A DNA stretch of 40,461 nt from Bacillota bacterium (GTDB lineage: Bacteria > Bacillota > Bacilli > Alicyclobacillales > SLC66): contig JAKACU010000004.1 in assembly GCA_021821185.1 (NCBI GenBank), positions 1 through 40,461 of the forward strand, read 5' to 3'. Position 1 is the first letter of the stretch. Each line of letters begins with the position of its first letter. Shown in pieces: positions 34,600 through 40,461 of this stretch. The notes beneath the pieces were generated by a model. That model searched no databases, was not told where the DNA came from, and worked only from the letters and a program-made list of their open reading frames with translations. The translations under genes and the position numbers were made by a program.

Positions 34600-35359
34600 A
34601 TGCCCGGAGAAAAACTAAAAACAGACTTATCGGCCACTGAGAATCGCCTAAATCAGGTCTTCACACACTGTGATGATGTGGTATATCGTCATTTCAATAT
34701 CATTTATACCGACGATCAACAATTCACCGATCGTTCTCACGATTCCCGCCCTTTTGGCAGAATTTCTCGATGCGCCAGACGACTATTACGGTAATTTTCT
34801 CTTGCAGTCCGCCATACGTCTTTTACGCTACCCAGCCTGTATGTCGCAGTATTGTGTTATCATCACGAATTGCTTTCAACTTCATTTCTATCGACCGTAA
34901 TGACACAGAGGCAAGGAGTTCCACTTCCGACGATTATCGAAGTTTTGGTGATGGAGGTTACATTTGAGATCTTGCGCGAGGCCGGTCTTCGCTTGCCGCG
35001 CCCGATTGGGCAAGCTATGAGTATCGTAGGAGCATTGGTTATTGGCCAAGCGGCGGTACAGGCGGGCCTAGTTATGGCGACAACCGTCATCATCGTCGCA
35101 ACAACCGCCATCATGTCATTTACCATTCCTGGGTTTTTCCGTTGCGGGTGCAATCCGCCTATTGCGTTTCCCATTATTAATTCTTGTGGGAATTTTCGGA
35201 CTACCCGGCTTTATTTTAGGTATCATGATGACCCTATTTCATCTAGTGAACGTTCGTTCTTTTGGAGTTGTCTATACGGCAACTCTTGCACCGAGCAAAT
35301 TTACGGATATCTTCTATACACTGGTACGCGCTCCCTATTCCATGACGCAGCTACGCATC
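34600..35359 (+). pseudogene. Degraded gerAA-type spore germinant receptor subunit A
   Basis: GerAA fragments occur in order in different frames. The N-terminus MPGEKLKTDLSATENRLNQV (from ATG 34600 after GAGGGGA) is followed by IVLTIPALLAEFLDAPDDYY (about 34727-34786), then LPSLYVAVLCYHHELL joined to RQGVPLPTIIEVLVMEVTFE (about 34830-35140). The last part is AIRLLRFPLLILVGIFGLPG up to RAPYSMTQLR (about 35145-35355). Most of the N-terminal domain is deleted and at least three frame changes exist, one at the T-run near 35133. A functional GerAA is about 480-500 residues. The locus shows a spore-forming ancestry but cannot make this receptor. Confidence 0.85.
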
Positions 35360-35700
35360 CCCTGGTCATCCTTATTACTCCGACAGCCGTTCTTTACATC
35401 CCGTCGCTGGTAATGCAACAAGCCGGTAACGGGGGATGGATCAGTCCTGCCCTGAGCCTGCTGTTCGGGTTATTTGTCACGTTTATGGTGTATGGCTTGG
35501 CCAAGGCGTACCCCGGAAAGACATTAAGTGAATATATCCCATTGCTTACAGGAACCATACTTGGTCAAATTTTTGCGGTGTTATACGCATTATTTTTTTG
35601 GCATGTTGGACTCCTCGTGGCGCGCGAAATAATCTGGCTGATCCATACGTTGCTCTTGCTAAATACCCCCGCAATGGCCCTTTATCTGCTTGTTTTTTCG
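35360..35700 (+). pseudogene. Truncated gerAB-type germinant receptor permease, cut by IS66
   Basis: The frame ILITPTAVLYIPSLVMQQAG continuing to FPGKT-like AYPGKTLSEYIPLLTGTILG and LLVAREIIWLIHTLLLLNTP matches the first three or so helices of GerAB permeases (normally about 365 residues). There is no proper start codon: the 5' end is fused into the gerAA remnant. The last coding base is 35700, and the stop codon TAA comes from the IS66 terminus. Confidence 0.85.
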
Positions 35701-35764
35701 TAAGCGTCCAATAAGTCAGTGTATGGCAACCTCCCTGAGTCTTTGAGACAATTTCTCTAAACTA

Positions 35765-35792
35765 GAGTTTTTCGATCTCAGTCGAAAAACTC
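35765..35792 (+). other. Stem-loop in the IS66 tnpA leader
   Basis: GAGTTTTTCGA and TCGAAAAACTC form a perfect 11-base-pair stem with a six-base loop, ending four bases before the tnpA ribosome-binding site CGGGAGGT. It could block read-through transcription or modulate tnpA translation. Confidence 0.5.
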
Positions 35793-35809
35793 CAACGGGA
35801 GGTATAGAG

Positions 35810-36178
35810 TTGAATAACAGAGAAATTGCCAAACAGTATCGATTCAATAAGTGGACTGAGATCATCCGAGAATGCCGCAGTAGTGGACAAACGATCTCAT
35901 CATGGTGTGCGGATCATGACATGAATCCAAAGACTTACTATTATTGGCTAAAACGCATTCGCACGGCAGCGTGCGAAGCACTTCCTTCACTTGGTTCCCC
36001 AAACAACCCAATCGTTCCGATAACCATTACGGCCCCAACATCTGGTATCAATTCCACCGTTCAAGAAGTGATGCCGGATATGATCATACGTTTTGGTGCC
36101 GTAACGCTGGAGATTCGCAACCATGCATCCGCAGCATTAATCGAAAGCACCTTGAGGGCACTTCAAAATGTTCGGTGA
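35810..36178 (+). CDS. tnpA: IS66 accessory protein TnpA
   Basis: The 122-residue protein has an N-terminal helix-turn-helix (WTEIIRECRSSGQTISSWCADHDMNPKTYYYWLKRI) typical of IS66 TnpA and a C-terminal segment MIIRFGAVTLEI. The start is TTG 35810, seven bases after CGGGAGG. Its stop lies 11 bases inside tnpB. It is needed with TnpB and TnpC for IS66 transposition in characterised family members. Confidence 0.9.
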   Translation: MNNREIAKQYRFNKWTEIIRECRSSGQTISSWCADHDMNPKTYYYWLKRIRTAACEALPSLGSPNNPIVPITITAPTSGINSTVQEVMPDMIIRFGAVTLEIRNHASAALIESTLRALQNVR

Positions 36179-36232
36179 TATCTCGAAAGCGGAAAAAATC
36201 TATATCGCCTGTGGGTATACCGACATGCGAAA
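36168..36232 (+). pseudogene. tnpB: IS66 tnpB, 5' fragment
   Basis: ATG 36168 begins MFGDISKAEKIYIACGYTDM followed by R and two bases of a Lys codon, the conserved start of IS66 TnpB. The frame is interrupted by the recombinase element and resumes at 39724 with SIDGLAVLVQQGFELDPFSP. Joining the two pieces gives an intact 119-codon gene. Confidence 0.92.
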
Positions 36233-36260
36233 TTATGAGAAGCGTTCCGTTATGGGAAGT
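36227..36260 (+). repeat. Left 34-bp terminal inverted repeat of the RIT-type element
   Basis: Begins GCGAAATTATGAGAAGCG and ends TTATGGGAAGT. Its reverse complement is present without mismatch at 39664-39697. The first six bases, GCGAAA, are shared with the target site. It contains two direct copies of the arm TTATGRGAA (36233-36241 and 36250-36258). Confidence 0.93.
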
Positions 36261-36357
36261 TGGCTTGTTAAATGCGAATAACGGTGTGTCGGCCGTGAAA
36301 TTACTTCGCATAATAATCCATACTTTGTTTATCTCAATCGAAAGAGAGGTAAACAGT

Positions 36358-37596
36358 ATGGAGAATATTCGCGACTTAGTGCAAGGAGTTTTGAAACAGT
36401 TGGGCCAAGAAGGGTACACCGAAAAAGGGATAAAGAAGCACTCCCTGACCTATTCACTTCTTATGGCCTACGCAGAACAGATGGGACAGAAGGATTACAG
36501 CGAAGAACTCGCACAGAAATTTCTAAGCGAGCGGTATGGGGCATCGTTTCATACGCGCCGTGGCAATAACAGCGAGTATGTAACAGAAAAGATTCGACAT
36601 CTCGAGAAACTGTGGCATTTCAACATGTATGGCACCATCCATTTTGCTGCAAGAAGCGGCAAGAAAAAACCATTCCAATGTCCGACAGGATTTGCGAGAG
36701 AGTACGACATGTTTTTGACCCATTGTGTGGATAAGGCTTATACGGAGCAGAGTTACCGATCCATTGTGTATCCCGTCAAGAATTTCCTCTTATTCCTAGA
36801 CACAAATGGCGTTTCGTCTATGGATGCCATAACAGCAAAGACCGTCAACGCATTTGTTTCGTTGTATGTGGACTGCTCTAGAGTCTATCTTAAATCCCTT
36901 ACACTAAAGCTCGGTCTATTTTTCCGTTTTTTGAACGAATATCATCTGTTATCTCATGATCTCTCTTCATTTCTGCCACCTATTCGCTACGTGCGAGATG
37001 CCTATATTCCCTCATCATGGGCCAAAGAAGAGGTCATTAAGCTCATGCAAGCAATAGACCGTGCTAATCCAATCGGGAAGCGCGACTACGCTATGCTGCT
37101 TCTCGTCATCAAGTTAGGACTTCGCACGGGGGATATTCGCAGTCTAAAGCTGGCGAATTTCAACTGGACAACTAGAAAGATCCGACTTGTACAGATGAAA
37201 ACCCGTCAATCGGTAGAACTCCCTCTTCCCGACGATGTTGGATGGGCAGTAATCGATTATTTGAAAAATGGAAGACCCAATACACAGGATGATACCCTGT
37301 TTATCCGACATTCCCCCGGAGGAGGGCCGATTTCTGAGAGGAATAAACTCGAAAAAATCCTCCATAAACACATGCGAGCTGCAGGGTTGGAAATACCAAG
37401 GACTGAACACAGGGGACTTCACTCGTTGAGAAGTAGTCTTGCCCGAACGATGCTGGAAGGCGGCACGCCACTTCCTGTCATCTCAGAAGTGCTTGGGCAC
37501 CGAAGTACGCAGAGTACCAGTCATTATCTTAAGATAAACATGGACGCGTTAAGAAACTGTGCCATCGATCCAGAGGATGTGTTCCCCGATGAATAA
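36358..37596 (+). CDS. Tyrosine recombinase, first gene of the RIT trio
   Basis: The 412-residue recombinase starts at ATG 36358 after GAGAGG; the longer open frame upstream is read-through of unrelated sequence. The N-terminal arm-binding region and a SAM-like core-binding domain (about residues 120-215) precede the catalytic domain. Catalytic residues: Arg in LGLRTGDIRSL, Lys in KTRQSVELPLP, H-x-x-R in GLHSLRSS, His in VLGHRSTQST and the nucleophile Tyr in HYLKI. It overlaps the second recombinase gene by eight bases, so the trio is translated as a unit. Confidence 0.92.
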   Translation: MENIRDLVQGVLKQLGQEGYTEKGIKKHSLTYSLLMAYAEQMGQKDYSEELAQKFLSERYGASFHTRRGNNSEYVTEKIRHLEKLWHFNMYGTIHFAARSGKKKPFQCPTGFAREYDMFLTHCVDKAYTEQSYRSIVYPVKNFLLFLDTNGVSSMDAITAKTVNAFVSLYVDCSRVYLKSLTLKLGLFFRFLNEYHLLSHDLSSFLPPIRYVRDAYIPSSWAKEEVIKLMQAIDRANPIGKRDYAMLLLVIKLGLRTGDIRSLKLANFNWTTRKIRLVQMKTRQSVELPLPDDVGWAVIDYLKNGRPNTQDDTLFIRHSPGGGPISERNKLEKILHKHMRAAGLEIPRTEHRGLHSLRSSLARTMLEGGTPLPVISEVLGHRSTQSTSHYLKINMDALRNCAIDPEDVFPDE

Positions 37597-38575
37597 AACC
37601 CATTACGACTGGAAAAGTGCGTTTTCTCACCATCTAAAAGCTTTTGTTGCAGAGAGACAGTTGGCCGGGTATCGGTTCCGTGTACAGGAAAGATGGATAA
37701 AGCAGTTCGACGGCTACTGCTACGAAATGGGGATTGATGAGGGACATCTTACCAAGGAATCACTTGAGGGATTCTGTAAAAATAGCCGGGGCGAGTCTAC
37801 CATGACGCAGCAACAACGGCTTCGGCTCCTGCGGCAATTTGCCATGTACTTGCTAAAAAACGGATATGATATTGAACTCCCCCCGGCATCAGAAAAGGCC
37901 TTTGCGTACCCAACCCACAACCCCTATATATTCACAGAACGTGAACTGAAGAGAATATTTATTCAGGCGGACAACTGGGTCTGGACTTCACAGAGTAGAG
38001 GAAACCGGAAACAAGTGGATCCGCTGCTGTTCCGTATGATCTACGGATGTGGGCTACGGGTCATGGAAGCGCTTCGGTTGAAAGTAGCAGATGTTCATCT
38101 GAAGGAGGGATACTTGCATGTCCAGGATTCGAAGAATGGTAGGAGCCGAAATGTTCCCATGGCGGATCGCCTAACGTTTCGATGTCAGGCGTATTCCACA
38201 CAAATGCATCCTTTCAGCAGTCCCGACGACTATTATTTTCCTGGTTCAACCCCCGGCCGACATTCTTCTCACAGTGCGGTCTATCACCGCTTTCGAGAAT
38301 ATCTTTGGAAAGCGGGAATTCCCCACACGGGAAATGGCCCAAGAATCCATGATCTTCGCCATACCTTTTGCGTTCACCGATTTAAAAAATGGGCTCTTGC
38401 GTGCGATGAATTGAGTCATGCGCTACCCTATTTGTCCGCTTACTTAGGACATGCGGATTTCAGGGGAACAGAATATTATTTGAGGCTTACGGCCGACCTA
38501 TATCCAGAGATCATATCAAAGCTGGAATGTTTGCACGGATCGATCATTCCCCAAAGGAGCCATGACAACGGATGA
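37589..38575 (+). CDS. Tyrosine recombinase, second gene of the RIT trio
   Basis: The 328-residue recombinase starts at ATG 37589, overlapping the previous stop. The catalytic set is complete: Arg in YGCGLRVMEALRL, Lys in DSKNGRSRNVP, H-x-x-R in IHDLRHTF, His in YLGHADFRGTE and Tyr in YYLRL. The sequence resembles XerC/D-like integrases, with an N-terminal core-binding domain (LAGYRFRVQERWIKQFDGYC). It ends in GGATGA, where the TGA overlaps the ATG of the third gene by four bases. Confidence 0.92.
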   Translation: MNKTHYDWKSAFSHHLKAFVAERQLAGYRFRVQERWIKQFDGYCYEMGIDEGHLTKESLEGFCKNSRGESTMTQQQRLRLLRQFAMYLLKNGYDIELPPASEKAFAYPTHNPYIFTERELKRIFIQADNWVWTSQSRGNRKQVDPLLFRMIYGCGLRVMEALRLKVADVHLKEGYLHVQDSKNGRSRNVPMADRLTFRCQAYSTQMHPFSSPDDYYFPGSTPGRHSSHSAVYHRFREYLWKAGIPHTGNGPRIHDLRHTFCVHRFKKWALACDELSHALPYLSAYLGHADFRGTEYYLRLTADLYPEIISKLECLHGSIIPQRSHDNG

Positions 38576-39597
38576 AGAGAGAATCTGATTTTGCCAGACA
38601 CCTGTCGAATTTTTTGACGCGGTACCTACCAGGAATACGGAATGTCAGCAAAAATACGATATCTGCATACAGGGATACCTTCAAGTTGTTTCTCATGTTT
38701 TGGGAGAACGAGCAGAAAACGCGTCCTGAGCAGCTACGTCTCGATATGATAACACGCGAATCCGTTGTCAGTTTCCTTGCTTGGCTTGAAAATCATCGTG
38801 GCTGTAGCATATCAACAAGAAACCATCGACTGGCAGCTCTTCGTTCCTTCTTTCGATACGTGCAGCGTGAGTGCCCAGAAAATCTGTTTGAGCTACAAAG
38901 GATACTGGCGATTCCCGCGAAAAAGGCACCGCGTCCGAATATCGAATTTCTTACATTGAAGGAAACCGAAATCTTGCTGTCACAGTCGGACACCTCTACT
39001 CGATTAGGCAGAAGGAACTTGGCTTTGTTCGCATTAATGTATGATAGCGGCGCAAGAGTTCAGGAAATCATCGACCTGACTTATCGAGACATCCGATTGG
39101 ATTCCCCGTCAGTTGTTATCCTTCGTGGCAAAGGACGTAAAACACGTTCCGTTCCTATTATGAAACAGACAACAGCTTTACTTACGGAATACATGGCAGA
39201 ACAACGCAGTCATTGCCGTGCCTCGCTGGACGACACGTCTTTATTCTGCAATCAGCAAAAACAGAGATTAACGAGAAAAGGAATATCCTATATCTTGGAA
39301 ACCATTGTTGAAAGAGCACACTCTCATCCGGAATTTCGCAGAAAGGAAAAGATTACATGCCATGTGCTTAGACATTCTCGTGCTGCCCATATGCTTCAGG
39401 CGGGGATACCTCTCGTGTACATTCGCGATTTTCTTGGTCATGAAAGCGTAAAGAGTACCGAGATTTATGCAAGGCTAAATGATGAGATAAAAAGGAAGGC
39501 GATTGAAGAAGCATACATTGATCTCCAAGTTCCGGACTTCCCGTCGTGGCAGGAGAATGCCGAACTGATGAACTGGCTGACGGACCTCTGTAAGTAG
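38572..39597 (+). CDS. Tyrosine recombinase, third gene of the RIT trio
   Basis: The 341-residue recombinase has the catalytic residues Arg in YDSGARVQEIIDL, Lys in RGKGRKTRSVP, H-x-x-R in HVLRHSRAAH, His in FLGHESVKSTE and Tyr in IYARL. The N-terminal SAM-like domain is NVSKNTISAYRDTFKLFL. All three recombinases keep the full catalytic pentad, so the element may still be active. The gene ends 66 bases before the right inverted repeat. Confidence 0.92.
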   Translation: MKRESDFARHLSNFLTRYLPGIRNVSKNTISAYRDTFKLFLMFWENEQKTRPEQLRLDMITRESVVSFLAWLENHRGCSISTRNHRLAALRSFFRYVQRECPENLFELQRILAIPAKKAPRPNIEFLTLKETEILLSQSDTSTRLGRRNLALFALMYDSGARVQEIIDLTYRDIRLDSPSVVILRGKGRKTRSVPIMKQTTALLTEYMAEQRSHCRASLDDTSLFCNQQKQRLTRKGISYILETIVERAHSHPEFRRKEKITCHVLRHSRAAHMLQAGIPLVYIRDFLGHESVKSTEIYARLNDEIKRKAIEEAYIDLQVPDFPSWQENAELMNWLTDLCK

Positions 39598-39663
39598 AAT
39601 GAACGGCGATTATGGGGAGCGTTTCGGGGATTTGATCAGCCCTGTATGAGTTTCTAATAGCTG

Positions 39664-39697
39664 ACTTCCCATAACGGAACGCTTCTCATAATTTCGC
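39664..39697 (-). repeat. Right 34-bp terminal inverted repeat of the RIT-type element
   Basis: Exact reverse complement of 36227-36260. Outside it lies a further 20-base palindromic segment (39698-39717) before the IS66 sequence resumes. Confidence 0.93.
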
Positions 39698-39723
39698 TTA
39701 TGGGAACTGTCCCATAAGCGAAA
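39692..39723. repeat. Palindromic recombination-site-like sequence at the right end
   Basis: TTTCGCTTATGGGA (39692-39705) and TCCCATAAGCGAAA (39710-39723) are perfect 14-base inverted arms around ACTG. Such arm-spacer-arm symmetry is typical of tyrosine recombinase core sites. The left end of the element has no equivalent. Confidence 0.8.
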
Positions 39724-40018
39724 ATCGATTGACGGCTTGGCTGTGCTGGTGCAACAAGGCTTTGAACTGGATCCGTTCTCCCCTTCGCTGTTTGTCTTTT
39801 GCAATCGACAGCGCAACAAAATTAAGGTGTTGCAATGGGATAGTACTGGTTTTTGGCTTCACTATCGCCGATTAGAACGCGGACGATTTCAATGGCCATC
39901 TGTCCATGAAGGGAAAACGGTCACGATTACACAAAGACAATTGCGCTGGTTGTTGGATGGATTATCACTCAACCAGCGTCAGGCACATCCGGAAGTGACA
40001 GTACGTACGGTCATTTAA
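39724..40018 (+). pseudogene. tnpB: IS66 tnpB, 3' fragment
   Basis: From base 39724 the frame continues TnpB as SIDGLAVLVQQGFELDPFSP, then the LFVFCNRQRNKIKVLQWD and RRLERGRFQWP blocks that define the family, to TAA 40018. It has no start of its own because the 5' end is displaced by the RIT-type element. Confidence 0.92.
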
Positions 40019-40086
40019 ATCGGGTTTTGCCAAGAATTCGTCCCTTATAACAGGAAAATGCAGTGGTTTTGCCGAAATAACTACGC

Positions 40087-40461
40087 ATGACAAATGCGAC
40101 GACGCCGGTTACAACGATTGCCACGGATACCTTGGCATCCATGCAACAAGAAGTGAAGCAGTTAAAACAGCAAAATGCGGAATTGATTCAAAAACTGGCA
40201 TGGTACGAAGAGAGGCTTCGTATCAATGCGCAGCATCGTTTTGGTGCATCTAGCGAAAAAACAAGTGATGGATCCGAGCAACTGCGTCTGCTATTCAATG
40301 AGGCGGAGGCTACGGTTGACCATGACATAGACCCCGAAGCTACAGAAACAGTTATCGAACCAGAAACCGAAACGATTACCTATGAACGCAAAAAGAAGCA
40401 AGGTAAGCGTGAGGAACTGCTCAAGAACCTACCGGTGGAACGCGTGGAATATCGCCTCCCA
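40087..40461 (+). CDS. tnpC: IS66 transposase TnpC, N-terminal part
   Basis: From ATG 40087 the frame is open to the window edge (125 codons). It shows a coiled-coil-like N-terminus (SMQQEVKQLKQQNAELIQKL) then the conserved WYEERLRINAQHRFGASSEK block and a basic region (YERKKKQGKREE) typical of IS66 transposases. The DDE catalytic domain lies outside. It is spaced 68 bases from tnpB. Confidence 0.9.
   Translation, partial: MTNATTPVTTIATDTLASMQQEVKQLKQQNAELIQKLAWYEERLRINAQHRFGASSEKTSDGSEQLRLLFNEAEATVDHDIDPEATETVIEPETETITYERKKKQGKREELLKNLPVERVEYRLP

Larger units (their letters stand above)
36233..39717 (+). mobile_element. RIT-type (Recombinase In Trio) element inserted in IS66 tnpB
   Basis: A 3485-base unit with three consecutive, overlapping tyrosine recombinase genes in the same direction, flanked by a perfect 34-bp inverted repeat and by the 6-bp direct repeat GCGAAA (36227-36232 and 39718-39723). 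Removing the unit plus one GCGAAA copy restores the IS66 tnpB frame exactly. No cargo genes are present. Three different recombinases in tandem with inverted ends is the defining layout of RIT elements. Confidence 0.88.
35700..40461 (+). mobile_element. IS66-family insertion sequence, right end outside window, interrupted by a RIT-type element
   Basis: The left end begins GTAAGCGTCC at 35700, the terminal sequence type of IS66 elements (GTAA...). Genes follow in the IS66 order tnpA, tnpB, tnpC with the typical 11-base tnpA/tnpB overlap. The element interrupts gerAB. tnpB is split by the recombinase element at 36233-39717. The right end lies beyond the window; if the 8-bp target duplication is intact it should read GTTTTTTC (35692-35699). 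Confidence 0.88.

Noticed and set aside
35944..36357. N-terminal extension of the first recombinase upstream of 36358
   Set aside because: This part of the frame runs through tnpA, tnpB and the inverted repeat in the wrong frame. ATG 36358 has its own ribosome-binding site.
36233..39717. Tn554-type transposon instead of a RIT-type element
   Set aside because: Tn554 has two tyrosine recombinases plus a non-recombinase TnpC and carries cargo; here all three proteins have the full recombinase active site and there is no cargo.
1..40461. CRISPR arrays, tRNA or rRNA genes
   Set aside because: No regularly spaced repeats and no tRNA- or rRNA-like sequences were recognised on either strand by eye.

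Overview
This window comes from an endospore-forming member of the Bacillota. The evidence is degraded gerA-type germinant receptor genes, an mrfAB (yprAB) repair operon, B. subtilis-like TPP, cobalamin and M-box riboswitches, and Shine-Dalgarno motifs with frequent GTG and TTG starts. An Alicyclobacillaceae-like acidophile fits the gene mix, but that placement is inference. The left 34 kb is ordinary, compact chromosome. The right 6 kb is a decayed and invaded accessory region.

Layout, 1-15 kb: a TPP-riboswitch-controlled thiamine-precursor ECF transporter (ykoE, ykoD; minus); an APH-like kinase (plus); tex (minus); a PASTA-containing class B PBP (plus); aspartate 4-decarboxylase aspD (minus); a secreted phosphodiester glycosidase (plus). 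A tightly overlapping five-gene minus-strand operon follows: exported FMN-binding protein, ApbE flavin transferase, RnfD/NqrB-like membrane protein, OmpR-type regulator, sensor kinase. It looks like a small flavin-based membrane electron-transfer module with its own two-component system.

Layout, 15-34 kb: mrfA-mrfB (plus) behind a promoter whose spacer holds a near-consensus LexA box. Next come btuF-btuC-btuD (minus) under a cobalamin riboswitch with a recognisable terminator, and an Nramp-related magnesium transporter (minus) under an M-box riboswitch. A divergent oligopeptide ABC operon has the order D-F-C-A-B. A GH3 glycosidase (minus) has a frameshifted C-terminus. A cytochrome b6-type operon (minus) starts with a 40-residue single-TM protein and contains an unusual b-type C-terminal-half subunit.

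Layout, 34.2-40.5 kb: about 400 bp of AT-rich non-coding DNA, then a gerAA-gerAB remnant with deletions and frameshifts, cut at 35700 by an IS66-family element. The IS66 tnpB gene is itself split by a 3.5-kb element encoding three overlapping tyrosine recombinases, a Recombinase-In-Trio (RIT) type element. It is bounded by a perfect 34-bp inverted repeat and a 6-bp direct repeat, and removing it restores tnpB in frame. IS66 tnpC runs off the right edge.
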